Shown one piece after another: positions 38,101 through 53,100 of a DNA stretch of 64,000 bases. Source of the DNA: Tubulanus polymorphus (Eukaryota > Nemertea > Palaeonemertea > Tubulaniformes > Tubulanidae). The notes under the pieces are model-generated. The model was not told the DNA's origin, did no database searches, and was given only the letters and a program-made list of their open reading frames with translations. Numbering within the stretch: the stretch's first letter is position 1; each line of letters starts with the position of its first letter. The stretch lies in contig NC_134035.1 of NCBI RefSeq assembly GCF_964204645.1, positions 11,885,951-11,949,950 of the forward strand. The letters are read 5' to 3'. Made by a program: the position numbers and the translations under genes.

Positions 38101-41100
38101 TTCGAAGGCATCCCCTTCGATTGGTACAGCCTTCAGGCTCGGGTATGTCTCAACTATGTAGGACTGTTGGTATAAATCTACATATATGCATACTGTTGTT
38201 TTGATAAATACTGGTTAAATCATTATTATTATCATTACCATCTACACTAAATCTTCTTATATGCATTGAGCAGATTTTGCACAAACACATTTAAAAAAAA
38301 AAATCACTTCTTAAGATTTTTCACATATTGTGAAAGCGCAGAACTTACTAGCTTTTCATAACTTACTTTGAGATTCGGCGCATTCTGGGGTAAATGTGAC
38401 ATCATCAATAGCGATGTTTCCTCTCTTACCACTCCCGACTAGCCCTTCAATAACCACCTATAGAGTATAAATAAAGCATTACATCATTTTCAACCAATCA
38501 GACGATACTTCTCATCTTGAAATTGTTTTACTTAAAGTTTAACAAACCTCAAAATCTTCGCTACCGTTTGGAGTGAGTTCTAACTCGGCGCGAGACCAAT
38601 AATCTCCGTATACGTTACTGTTGAAGTCCTTGATTACCGACAGTTTTTTATCTTTGTATGAAAAACGCTTCGATATTCGTAGAACATTCTCGTCATCTCC
38701 GTACATGTGAAACCAGAATCGCAGCTATAATTACAACAAATACGACCGTTATAGTGTAGTCACTAGATCACAGTGAAGGGAAGCAACTAACAACTACGAT
38801 ATCCTGCACATCAGAGAATTAATATCACAGCGTGATGAACACGTTGATCATTTTCATCCTAACAATTGCCTTTTTTTTCATAAAAAATATCAGGATTTTT
38901 TACATGATTTTTCACATATGCTTTTCAGGGCTGGCAACCTCTGAAAAGTGCCAACCAAGTAACAAATTGAGTTTTTTCAGTAACATCAAATTGAAACATG
39001 AAAGAAAATGTTGAAATTAATCAGTAATCAACAGTAACATCTTTCATATGTCTACGCATCAAACAAATCAAATCATTTTTTCTTGTTATAAAAGAGTACC
39101 GGTAACTGAAAATCAGTAACAGTTGACAGCTCTGCATTTTATGCGTCAGCGTACAATAACCGAAGTAGATTACAGACACCCATTTTTCACATTGTATCAC
39201 TTTTTTCAATCTGACCCCTTTCATACGGTCCCTTAGACCTTTATCATAAGAGTAAAGCCTAATGCTCACATTTTGAGTCCTACATTACTCATAAAACTAA
39301 TTCAAACATGGTCCATAGATTGTACTATTAGCAGTACCTACATTTTGATGAAATCGAAGTTAATCCCTTATCTTTTAACAACATTTCCGGTTAGAACTCT
39401 GCAGGCAACATGTCTTACCTTGCATCCAGTTTTTGAACCAACTATCACAAATGATTTCAGCCTGGCGTTTGTTCCCGCTTTCCGAATTGTTTGTATGTGC
39501 ATGTAACTTCCTGAAATGAGAAGAATGCAGTGACGCAATCCTCGAAATTCTTTATGTAGAGAATAGAGTTCGGCTATGAATACAATAACGAGCCAAGCTT
39601 TAATTTCAAAGTTCATAATAGTTCGGTTGAATGCCTGAAAATGATTGATTTACCGGTTTGAGTTTTAGTTGTATGATCAACACTCGGTCCCGAGAGCCAG
39701 GAATTTTGTTTACTGAGCTGCCATGAGAAGTCACCCGTTCGATCATTGTTCAAATACTGACAACCCCATGCTTCCTCAAAGTCGCATCGTTTGTAATTCG
39801 CGTCACAATATACCTGGAATATTACCACAATAATCATATTACTCTTTCAGTGCATCTACACCGCAGTGCGGTGTTTGAATCAGTGATGGACTTTGTTAGT
39901 ACATCGCATTGTGGTGAATTGATGTAATCGGTGATTTAATTGGTGTTGGACTTTGCTAGTACATCGCATTGCGGTGTATCAACGTTTTTATCCCTATTGA
40001 AAGATGGTAGCACCTGTCACACATAGTGAATTATGAGTAACATTTAATACACCGCGCCGTGGTGTAGACGCACTTTAGCGGTATGGCAATTATTCAACAC
40101 AGTTGTGGTGGAATTTTCAGAAATTTTCAAATTATCTCCAGGACTTTTGGGTATTGATTAGTCAACACTGAAAGGGATTACTCTTGTCATAATTATGATA
40201 AACAATTGAATGAATGTAAAACATTTGATTGAAACCTACGTCATTTTCATCTGAACCATCGAGACAGTGTCGAGCGAAGTCACATCGTAGATTTGACGGT
40301 ATACAACTCTGACGATCATCGCATTTAAAGTCATTAATAGTATTACACGAGGTATGCGGCTGACAATTGAGGAACTTTATGTCGTCAATTGTGATATCAC
40401 CTGTAAGATAATTTCATTGATTCCTTAATAATGATAATAATAATAGTAATATACATTTTCTTATAAAGTGCAGTTATAATAATTTAACCATCGGGCTATA
40501 CACTCTATAATGAAGATCCAGCACCGGGTTCAGAACTGTAGAACTGGATCCGGAACCGGGTTCAGAACTGTAGAACTGGATCCAGAACCGGGTTCAGAAC
40601 TGTAGAACTGGATCCAGAACCGGGTTCAGAACTGTAGAACTGGATCCAGAACCGGGTTCAGAACTGTAGAACTGAATCCAGAACTGCAGAACTGAATCCA
40701 AAACTTTAGAACTGATCCAGAACTGTAGAACTGGATCCAGAACTGCAGAACTGAATTCAGAACAGTAGAAATGGATCCAGAACTGTAGAACTGATCCAGA
40801 ACTGTAGAACTGGATCCAGAACTGAAGAACTGATCCAGAACTGTAGAACTGGATCCAGAACTGCAGAACTGAATTCAGAACAGTAGAAATGGATCCAGAA
40901 CTCTAGAACTGATCCAGAACTGTAGAACTGGATCCAGAACTGAAGAACTGATCCAGAACTGCAGAACTGAATCCAAAACTGTAGAACTGGATCCAGAACT
41001 GCAGAACTGAATCCAGAACTGCAGAACTGAATCCAAAACTGTAGAACTGAATCCAGAACTGTAGAACTGAATCCAGAACTCTAGAACTGATCCAGAACTG

Positions 41101-44100
41101 TAGAACTGAATCCAAAACTGTAGAACTGATCCAGAACTCTAGAACTGATCCAGAACTGTAGAACTGAATCCAAAACTGTAGAACTGATCCAGAACTGTAG
41201 AACTGATCCAGAACTGCAGAACTGAATCCAAAACTGTAGAACTGAATCCAGAACTGTAGAACTGAATCCAGAACTCTAGAACTGATCCAGAACTGTAGAA
41301 CTGAATCCAAAACTGTAGAACTGATCCAGAACTCTAGAACTGATCCAGAACTGTAGAACTGATCCAGAACTCTAGAACTGATCCAGAACTGTAGAACTGA
41401 ATCCAAAACTGTAGAACTGATCCAGAACTGTAGAACTGATCCAGAACTGTAGAACTGATCCAGAACTGTAGAACTGATCCAGAACTGTAGAACTGAATCC
41501 AAAACTGTAGAACTGATCCAGAACTGTAGAACTGATCCAGAACTGTAGAACTGATCCAGAACTGTAGAACTGAACCCTGAACTCTAGAACTGATCCAGAA
41601 CTGTAGAACTGAATCCAAAACTGTAGAACTGATCCAGAACTGTAGAACTGATCCAGAACTGTAGAACTGATCCAGAACTGTAGAACTGATCCAGAACTGT
41701 AGAACTGAATCCAAAACTGTAGAACTGATCCAGAACTCTAGAACTGATCCAGAACTGTAGAACTGATCCAGAACTCTAGAACTGATCCAGAACTGTAGAA
41801 CTGAATCCAGAACTGTAGAACTGATCCAGAACTGAGATATATCTACAAGTAAAGAGCATAACATTCAGGATTTTGATGACGAACCTCTGAAATTATATCC
41901 ACGTCGAGCTTGTATAACGAGTCCCGCATGTTGAATCGGTCCGATGTCGACTAATCCGCGTCGCCAAACGGCACCCTGGTTTCCGATCATCATGAATAAT
42001 TGCGTCGTTTTTATCGAGGGATCCGTAAAATCGCGCTTTAAAACTTGTAATTCATCGTTACTCGACACTTGCATGAAGTAGTAGAATTCTAGCGTGCATT
42101 GTGGACCAGTTTTGCCGATTGATGGAGTTGAGAAATTTGTTTTCGCTTTATTCTGTCCGTGAGAATTATCTGCTGTCAAGAACCAACCATCTCCAGAATT
42201 ATCTTTAGCTAAAATGGAATGAAATTTGTTACGTTTGACTTGTACTTTGACGTCCAAAAAGGCAGTATTAGTCAAATTCCAAGAATTTTCCCTAAATATT
42301 CTAGATTTTTTTGATTCCCTGAGGGCCCAGTTTCACAAAAAGGATTAAGGGTTAAATCGATTGAAGATAAACTGAATTAATGAAGAAATTGGATTGAGGC
42401 CTTAATCCTTTTAGTGAAACTGGGCCCTGAGTTTTCCAGGTTAGTGGCCACGCTGCAGCAGATACAATATAATAAACATTCAATTAGATTTATGTTTGTA
42501 CTCACGAGGTCTGAATAGATCATTGGGATCCGGTTGAGCGCGTTCCCACATGTAATCTCTAGGGCCAGCTCTCGTGTCGCGTTTCAGCCGCTTCAATGTT
42601 GACTGTCCTTCGATTTCCCATCCGCAAAGATCGTTCTTAAACGTACAGGCTTTAGCTGAATACAAAAATTTAATGAATAAATAGACATTGTCATCAATGG
42701 TGATGAACAGTTCATAATATAACCATAGGAGACATAAAAATCCCATGCTAAGAATAACCATTGATGAAACACTGTCCTCACAGTGTGAATATATAGAGAG
42801 TCCCACATTAATACAATGAGAAAGATGAAGTCTGAAAAGTTTCCTTTAAGCTAATCATTTATTGATTCAACGTTTCAACTACATCTTAATAGTCATCGTC
42901 AGGAATACTGTAGTTCAGCATTCAGTATTCTTGAAGATGACTATCAGGTTATAGTCGAAATGTCGAATTAATAAACTATGAGTATAAATGAAATTTTTTG
43001 GACTTTATCATTTTTGTTATATTAACGAAGGATTCTATATCCATGCTAAGAAACAAAGCGGTTTCCTTGGCTTTATGAATTATTTCTTCATATTTCTCTC
43101 CTTGAGTTTATGGTCTAAAGAGCTACATTAAAACACTATTAGGATATAGTTGAGACGTTGAATAAACTACAATAGCTCAAGGAATGCTTTTTCTATCTTA
43201 TTATGGGATCTTTTTCTGTTTGCAACACTGAGTGTTTCATCATTAGTTAACTTCGGGAAACACATTTCCTTAGAAATCATCATTACCGCATGCTAATTCA
43301 TCCGAACCATCATTACAGTCATTTACAAAATCACACACTTGCAGCACGTCGATACACATTCCGTTATCACGGCAGCTGAATTGACCGGACGTACAGTCGT
43401 TCGGAACGGTAGACGTCGGAACTATCGTTACTGGAGTTGTCGCCGGAGCTGGGGGTAAATCCGTGCTGGATTTCTGACAACCCGGCGTGAATGATACATC
43501 GTCTATAGCGATATCACTCTGCGAATTATCACCGGCCAATCCTTCGATGATTACCTGAAATAAACGAAAAATCAATCGGTTCATTCATGGTAATAAATTG
43601 CAGGGCTGCCCACATCTTCAAAATGTGATCAGTCATTTGCTATCAGTCATGAAATGAATTTGTTCACAAACATCTCATCGAAATATGAAAAAAAATGTTC
43701 AGATTAATCAGTAATCAACAGTATAATCCCCAGTAACATCTTTCATATTTCTGTATGCATCAAACAAATCAAATCGGTATTTCTCGTTATAGAATAGTAA
43801 CAAATACTGAAAAACAGGAACAGTTGGCAGCTCTGGTTAGAATTGAGCCATTGTCCAGTTAACTGCAGCAGGTTCACTGGCACTGGCAGTTCTATATCAA
43901 TCAAAATTCAATGAACTTTTCTCTTAACTAAATTGATTACCAATGAAAGCGATGCCAAACACTGAGTAGAAAAGTCAATTTCATAAAAAATCCTAAAAGG
44001 TCGATCGAAAATGAAGTTACTCGTATTGAAATAAAGAGAATGCAAAGAAACAATAACCGAACATCACGATTGATAGAACACTATATCCGTGTTGACGCGA

Positions 44101-47100
44101 TGTAGAAAGAATCCCACAATGATAAGGAAAAAGTCCGAAAATGTACCTTTGAGATAGTAGTTTATTCAACGTTTCACCATCTCGAAGTTACATTTTCGGA
44201 CTTTTTCCTTATCATTGTGGGATTCTCTCTACAATAACCGAACATAATCCAACACTTACTTGGAAGTTACTGTTTGAATTGATAGGTACGTCCAGACGCT
44301 CCCAGTAATCTCCTAACGAGCCGACATTCGACCAAACGCGTGAAGTTGGAGCTCCATCGCGATATATACGCAGATAAACCGATAACCGATTGACGTGTAA
44401 TCCGAACATGTGATAATACAGACGAATTCTACACGACGAATCAGTCGTGGCTACCATCGGACGCGTCAGTAACCACGCACGACTGTCTTTCCTTTGACCT
44501 ATCAAAAATATTATTGAAAATATCGATCAGTATTTTGTTATGATGATCGCACAGTTTTAATCAGAACGTAATTTTCAACGGTGGATTTCAGCCAGCAATC
44601 CGGCAGTGTTCTCTATATGCTGGTATTTTAAAGGGGCTGCATTCATTGTTAAGTGGCTGCTGGCTTTCAGTCCAGAAAAAAATTCATAAAAATTGAGCTG
44701 GATTTTGGCGATATCTTCTATTTTTCACATTAGCTCATTTCAAAGAAATCATCAGCATTAATAGAATTTTGACATCTACTGTAGTTATGCATGCATCTGC
44801 AACGTAGTACTGATTTATCTGCTATTGCTCATTAAGAATATACACTTGTGACCATCACACATCGAAGGAATGGTTATAAAGTGTTAAATGTTTGAACCTA
44901 GGTGCTAGTCCCATAGTCATGGCTTGGACTTAAGACCCACCAAAGACCATCATAGCTCAAAAGACAATCATAGATCATAGTTCTATAGCCAAACAATCAT
45001 ATATAGCCAAACTAACAACTTAAGACCAATCTCAAGTTCACTTTTGAACTAAAGCCTCGACTTTGGAACTGGAGCCAGAGATAGCTACACTGCTTTCCAC
45101 CTAACAAAGATACTATCGAAATAAAAATGTTACAGTACCTGTAGTTTCGATATACATGTAATGTCCGTCAGGAGTTCCTGTAGTGTGATCCGTCGATGGC
45201 CCCGTTCCGTAGCTCGGAGTCGAACCGTTCTTACGAGTCCAATCGAATTCATCGTCCGACGTCGTTTGGTAGAAACTGCCGACGCCGTTTTCGAAATCGA
45301 TTCGTTCGTACGCGTTACAATTCATCTCGTCGGAACCGTCTCCGCAATGATCGGCGAGATCGCAGAGGAAATTCTTCGGTACGCAAGCTTTATTGAAGCA
45401 CCAGAAATTGACGGTCGCGTCGCACGTCGGTTTCGGCAGCGGAGGCTCGCAGCCGCTGAACAGGATATCGTCTATAGCCGTCGTTCCGTTGTACGTGTAG
45501 GTTCCGCCGCTGAAGAACAGTCTGTACGGCTTCTTCTGTAAACCGATACCGACTTTAACGGTGTTCCACGTATTCCCCGTATCGACGAACGTCCACCAGG
45601 AATTGATACGCCGGCTGCTGGAATACTGTATACCGAATACCAATCGACCGACACGTCCCGTGTGCTGATAGTAGAACTGTACTCGACAATCTAACCCGTT
45701 CGATTTCAGTAACGGACTGACGAGTTTCGCCGGCATTTTACCGTTTTTGTAGTATATAAACGCGTAGTGTCCGTCTTTAGATCCGGTCGTGCGATCGACG
45801 GCTGGCGCCATCTGTCTGATAGACATCGTACCAGCTCCGCTTCCGCGCTTCCAATCGAAATTCGTCTCCTTCTCCTCGAACCAGCCGCACATGTCCTTTT
45901 CGAAATCGCAGTTGTCGGTTTGTATCGGCGGGGTAACGGTCGGCGGCGCGATCGTCGGACCGCCGGCCACGCAGCCGGGAGTGAACGAGATATCGTCAAC
46001 GGCGATATCGCCCGAATACCCGTTACCGGTGACGCCTTCGATCACGACCTGGAATCGATCGGCGCTCGCGATATCAATCACCGCGCGTTTCCATTCGTCG
46101 TCTTGCGATTTTTTCATCGACCAGACGGGCGTCGATGACGTTCCTTTATCCGTGCGTAAATACACGTTTAACGCGTTTATATGTCGACCGTACATGTGAT
46201 AGAAAAATCTAAACGAGCATTTCGTCGTCGCGGCGATCGTCGGTTTGAAAACGGCGCTGATTAAACGAGCCGTTTCGTCGTTTTGTCGATTGCTCGCTTC
46301 GATGTAGACGTAATAACCGGTCGAATTACCGTACGTATGATCCAGTGACGGACCCGTGCCGTACGACATCGTGCGACCGCTTTGACGTTGCCACTGAAAG
46401 TTGGCCGTCGCGTCGTGTTTCCAGTTGCAGAAATCGTTCTCGAAGTCGCAGCGTTCGACGTAGGCGTCGCAGTTCGCCTCGTCCGAGTTGTCGCCGCAGT
46501 CGTCCTCGTAATCGCACACCGACGTTTTGTTGACGCATTGTCCGTTTTTACACCGGAATTTATCGGCTCCGTCACACGATTCCGGTTTCGCGTAACCGCA
46601 GTTAACGTACGAGACGTCGTCGAGCGCGTAATGTCCGTTGTTGTGGTAGAGCGAACCTTCGAATCGTAGTCTGAACGGTTCGCGACGCCGTCCGACGCCG
46701 ACCGTTACTCCGATCCAATCGTTGGACACCGTGCGACCGACCGACCACAGAGTTAATTTATACGGAACGGGTTTCGTCAAGCCGTAAATGAGAGTGAGTT
46801 TCAGGTCATTCGAAATGAAATACGTGTTGTTGACGTTGTAGAAGAATTTAACGGCACAGCTGGCCTTCGACGTCTGTAGAATCGGTGTTTGTAGCAGCGC
46901 AGTGCCGTAGAATGAACCGGCGTTTTGTTCGTCGATGTATACGAAATATCCGCCAGTCGTTCCCGATGTATGATCCTTGCCCGGTTTCGTTAAGATACTC
47001 GGCGTCGACGCCAGTCCGCGTATCCAGTTATACCGCGATTTACTCATATCCGACCAGCCGCAGAGTCCCTTTTCGAAAGTACACTGTCCGCAACTGCTTT

Positions 47101-50100
47101 CGTCTGAACCATCCGAACAGTCTTGATTGAAATCGCATTTTTGCGTTACGTTGACGCAGCCATTTCCGTCCGCGCATTGCCACATATTTACGCAAGGATT
47201 CGGCGTAGTTATAGGTGGCGCTATAGTTGTTAGCGCCGGTGGTAAAACGCCGTCAAAAACTTTACATTTGTACGTAAACGAAATATCGTCGATGGCGATA
47301 TCGCCGAAGAATCCCGTTCCTACCGTGGCTTCAAATATGATACGGAACGGACCTTTTCTCAGTTTACTCAGAGAAATACTCGCTCTTTCGTAATAATTTC
47401 CGACTTCTCCGCTGACGGTGAACAACGACGTCAAAGGACCGTTCTCCTCCTTCTGCGAATAAACCGTCAAATCGCCGGTCGTCTTTCCGAACATGTGATA
47501 ATAGAAACGCAAATCGCAATCGAAAGAATTACCGGCAGTCATCACCGGCGAAATCAAACGCGCTTTATCGCCTTTTTGTCGGAAACTCGATTCGATGTAG
47601 AGATAATATCCGTACTTCGTATTCGTCGTATGATCGCGAGTCGGTCCGGTAGTTTGCGAAAGCGTGCTGCCCTTATTGCGAGTCCAATCGAAATCGTCGG
47701 TTTTACGATCCTGCGTCCAGCCGCACATATCATTCTCGAAATCGCATCTCACGTTATCGGCGCACGTTGCATTGTGCTCGTCGGACATGTCGCCGCAATC
47801 ATCCGTAAAATCGCATTGACGACTGTTGCTGTAACACGAACCACGGTTGCATTTGATTAGAAAAGAATATTCACACTTGTCAACGATTTCTGGCAAACCG
47901 CATCCGACGAACGAGATATCGTCGATCGCTATATCGCCCATAGTGAGATATTTTCTTTGCGCGTGGATGACAATTCTAAACGGCGATCTCAATCTTCCGA
48001 TCTGCACGGTGCCCATTATCCATTTGTTGCCTTGTTCTCCTTTGACGTGCCACATCTCCGTTTCGATGTCGCCCTCCTGATGGTAAACTCGAAGGCGACC
48101 GATGTTTTTGCCGTACATGTGGTAGAAGAAGGTCATCTGACAAGTCGAACTGGCCTGTTGAAACTCGGGACTCGTGAATCGCGCTACCGGCGCTCCTAAT
48201 CCTTTCCTGGCGTCGACGTACATATAGTGTCCGGCCGGGGACGTCGTCGTGTGGTCAAACGTTGGCCCTGAAAAAATTTGAGAAGTTGTAGAATATTTCA
48301 GTTTCATTCAAACGAAATTATTTGTGACTGAGAAAAGTCACAATTAAAACTTTCAGTTAGAAAGAAATCTCAGTCCAAACAGTAATGATACCGTATCAAC
48401 TTCCACACTAATAATGAAAAATAATGTTCGAAATATTTCCTTGAATTAATAGTTTATCCAACATTTATTCAATTTTCTTAATTTTTAAGTTCTTAATATG
48501 TCCTTTAATTCTATAAATCTCACAATTTCAATTGAACTTCACTTTTCAAATTCAGTATTCCTGAAGATGACATTCAATAAACCATTACTTCGAAATGTGA
48601 TTTTGGTCATAATTTTTGATCGTTTCATCGGTTCATAGATTTTATACATTAAACCAAAAATACACGTTACGTATTTTTGAGTCGTTCAGTGCTCAGTTTT
48701 TGAGTCTTCAGCAGACATTTTCCCACTATACAGAACTACTGAATCAAAGATGAACTAAACTGAATTTCCAGATACTGAATAACCATATATCCTACTACAA
48801 TGACTTACCTGTATTGATATTAGCCGTACTTCCTTGATTGATGCTCCATTTGAATGGTCCGCTGCTTGTATCGTTCCATTTACAATGACCTTTACCTTCG
48901 AACGTACAATCGTATCCGCATTGCACTTCGTCGGCGCCGTCCACGCAATCTTTCGTGAAATCGCAAACTTTATCCCTCGTCAACCACGAACCGTCGGAAC
49001 ACTGGAAGTATCTCGGGGGCGGCGACGTCGGCGGCGGCGGACAGATTCCGTTGCGTATGAAATTGACGTCGTCGATCGCGATGTCGCCGCGATGTCCCAC
49101 ACCGACGGTCCCTTCGAATATCATCACGTAATCGCCGACGCCGGATTTCATTGGCGCTCCGTGCGACTGCCATCCGTCGACTTGTTGATCGCCGGTCAAC
49201 GTCCAGCTTTCGATCTCTTTCACGGAGGTATTCAGCGATTTTTGAATCACTCGTAATGTGCCGACGTCGGCGCCTTTCATGTGATACCAGAACTCTAGAC
49301 AACCGTACGTATCGTTATTAAAAGTCGTCGATACCAGACGCGCTTTGTCGTTCTCTTTCTGAGGTGGCGACGCCTCTATAAACATGTACGCGCCGTATTT
49401 GGTTCCGAGGGTATGATCGGCGGCCGGACCGGTGCCCCACGATAGCGTGCTACCGCGAACCCGTTCCCAGTTGAACATGTCGTAACGTTCCTCGTTAACC
49501 CACGTGCACGTGCCGTCTTCAAAATTACAGCTTCCAGGCGATTGGCATTTCTTGTCCAACATTCGAATATCGTCGATGGCGATATCTCCGAAAGCGCTGT
49601 GTCCGCGTACGCCTTCGAATACGACTTGGAAGTCGAGCGAGCTGTCGATGTTGACTTCGGCTCCGTACCAGCGATCGCCCTGCTGTCCGCTGCGCGACCA
49701 AATCGGTTTTCCGACGTTGCCCCGATGCTTGTGATAGACGTTCAACGTGCCGATATGCCAACCCTTCATGTGATACCAAAACTGTAAGCATTGTCCGGAT
49801 CTCCGCTTGAACATCGGACTGTCGAGTCGCGCCGTAGCTCCGCGCGTCTGTCCGGTCATCTCCGTATACATATAGTGACCTAGATGAGTACCGTACGTAT
49901 GATCGAATGCCGGACCTGTGAAGCCGCTCGGCGTCGTTCCGCTGTTTAGTGTCCACTCGAAGATCGCCGTCGGATCGTGCGTATATCCGCATAGACCGTT
50001 TTCGAAATCGCACAGTCGACTCGGCGGACACGCCTGACGGTTAAACTTGATGTCGTCGATCGCGATGTCGCCGTAAAACGACTTCCCGGCTAAACCTTCG

Positions 50101-53100
50101 AATACGACATCCCACGAGTTCGATTCCTGTACGTGTATCTGCGCGTAACGCCAGTCGGGGCCGTGCGAGCCGTGTAGAGTCCACAGCAGAACGTCGGGTC
50201 GTTGCGGGTTCACCGCGTCGCGAACGTACACGTTCAGACGATTCACCGTGCTGCCGTACATGTGATACCAGAACTTGATACACGCGCCGCCCTGCGGAAC
50301 GTGATATGGGTATCCGGTGATCAGTCGAGCCGTGTCGTTTACGTTCGTACGCGACGTCTCGATGAACATGTAATGACCGTTTATCGAACCGGTCGTGTGG
50401 TCGGCGAGCGGACCGGTACCGGCGCTCGGACTCGGACCGGATCGTCTCGTCCAGTTGAATACACCGGTCGGGTCTAATTGCCAACTGCATAAATCGCTCT
50501 CGAATGTGCAGTCGTTGATCGTCGGCGGGTACGTCGGCGGGAACGTGATCGGCGCTTGAGTAGTCGTCGGTATTTTCGCGCATCGTCCGTATCTCGAATA
50601 CGATATATCGTCGATGGCTATGTCGCCGGTGTAGTTACCGCCGTTCGTGCCCTCGATGACGATCGCGAACGTCACCGGCGACGAGATATCCACGCGACCT
50701 TCGTTCCAGAACCGTCCTAAATTACCCGTCTGCCGCCAGTGACGTACGTCGCTGTTCGGTTGATCGGGTACGTGCGTATACACGGATAGATTACCGGTTC
50801 CCGCTCCATACATGTGATACCAGAATTTCAAACAGCCCGCCTTCGTCGGTTGTATCGTTTCGCTGACCAGTCGAGCTTTTTCCTTCTCGCCCGAATGCGT
50901 CGTCGATGATTCGATATAAGCGTAGAAACCGGCGGCCGTGCCGGTCGTGTGATCGATATCGGGTCCCGTGAAATAACTCGGCGTCGCGCCGCTATTTCGC
51001 AACCAATCGAAATCAGCCGTCGGGCTGTTCGCCCAGCCGCAGAAATCTTCCTCGAAGTCGCAGAATCCTTGCGGCGGACAGGCGTTGTCGACGATCTCGA
51101 CGTCGTCGATCGCGATGTCGCCGCGGTAATTCTTACCGACGGCGCCCGCGATCAATATCTTGTAATCGGACGAAAACTTTTTCATCGTCACCTTCGCGTG
51201 GCGCCACTGGTTGCCCTCGTTACCGACGCGCGTCCACGGTATTCCGCTCGGGAAGTACTGATCGGTGCGCACCTGATACACGGACAACGAGCCGATATCT
51301 TTGCCGTACATGTGATACCAGAACGTGAAACATCGGTCTTGTTTTCCGTCGTACGGTCGACTCTCGATGATCGCCTGGTCGTGTTCTTTACGCGGAAATG
51401 ACGTCTCGATGTACGCGTAATAACCGGCGTCCGTACCGGTCGTGTGATCGATCGACGGTCCCGTACCGGTCGTCCACGTACCGCCGCGACCGCGCGACCA
51501 GTCGAACTGATCGTACTTAGCCTGTTTCCAGTCGCAGAAATCGTCTTCGAAGTCGCAGATCGGCGATTTCGGGCATTCTCCGTCCAAAATAAATACGTCG
51601 TCGACGGCGATATCGCCGCGGAAACTCTTCCCGGCGATTCCCTCGATCGTTATACGGTAATCGAAATCCGACTGGAACGATTTCATCGCCTGTTTCCACG
51701 AGTTGCCTTGAGTTTTACGACGTTCGAACAGCGTCTGTCGGGTTTGGTTGTTGTTCTCGAGGTATACGCGTAACGTATCGACGTCCGGTCCGTACATGTG
51801 ATACCAGAACGTGAAACAATAACCTTTATTGTGCGTCGGCGGTTGAACGGGCGAATCTAACCGGAACACGTCGCCCGGTTTCGTCGGCCACGACGTCTCG
51901 ATATAGATGTAATATCCGTTACCCGTGTGATCGGCGGTCGGTCCCGTAAATTCCGAACTCGTACTACCATCCGTGCGGCGCCACGTACGCCGACTAGCCG
52001 CCTTCCAGTTACACATATCGGCGTCGAAATTACAGTCGAGTTTCGGAGGTTGTTTATTCGGATTACAATTACTGAACGATATATCGTCGATCGCGATGTC
52101 GCCGCTGTTCTTCGGATGGATCAACATATCGCGATTCGGAAGCGCTTCGAATTGAACGCGGAAGCCCTTATCGACGGCGCCTCCGTGTTTATGCCCGATG
52201 TAAGCGGTTCCTTTCAGCCAGTCGTCGACGCCCGTGCTGCCGTATTTCGTTAAAAGCGTCGTCACGGTTCCGTTGATTTCGAGATTGACGTTCAACGAAC
52301 CGACGCGTCTGCCGTACATGTGATACCAGAAGTACATTTCGCAATTTTCCGACGCGGCCGGTAAATCGGGACTGCGCAACACGGCGCTCGAGAAGTACTC
52401 GCCGTTTCCGCCTTCGACCCACGCATACCATCCTTTATCCGATTGTAACGTGTGATCGACGTCCGGTCCCGTATAGTAGCTATCGGTCGGCCCTTGTCGT
52501 AGACCCCATACGTATTTTCCTCCGGTGCTCTGATCGCTCCAACCGCAGAAGTCGTTCGATTCGAACGTACACGGTCCGCAGTTCGTCTCGTCCGACCCGT
52601 CGTCGCAGTCGGCGAAGAAGTCGCAGACGTGACGCCGATCGACGCACTGCGGCGCCGTCGACGAACTGTTCCGACAACGGAATTTCGTTCCGCACGGATC
52701 GGGCGTCGTTACGGGCGGCGGTAGAGTCGTGGCTGCGGTCGGTAAACCTCCGTTAAACGGCTTACACCCGGACGTAAACGATACGTCGTCTAAAGCCATA
52801 TCGCCGCGGTAACCTTTACCGACGGTTCCTTCGAGGACGATTTGGAATACGTCGTCGTTAGTCAACGTTAACTGACGTCGGATCCAGAAATCTCCGCCGC
52901 TCGTCCATCGTCGATACAGAACTCTCAACGGTCCGTCGGTCGTCGTCCTCATATACACCGTCAGATTACCCATCTGCGTACCGTACATGTGGAAGTGGAA
53001 GCGGAACTGACATTTATCCGCTTTCGTAGCTTTCGCCCAAATTCGACTGGACAATCGCGCGCGTTCGTCCTTGTTCTTTAGAGACACCTCGGTGTAGACG

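Noticed and set aside
40903-41864. 199- and 176-residue FWISSTVLD repeat proteins
   Set aside because: Translation of an intronic minisatellite; units of 19 and 20 bases shift frame and no gene signals are present.
42325-42430. CRISPR-like or regulatory palindrome
   Set aside because: It is one copy of a dispersed foldback family also found at 3471; eukaryotic context.
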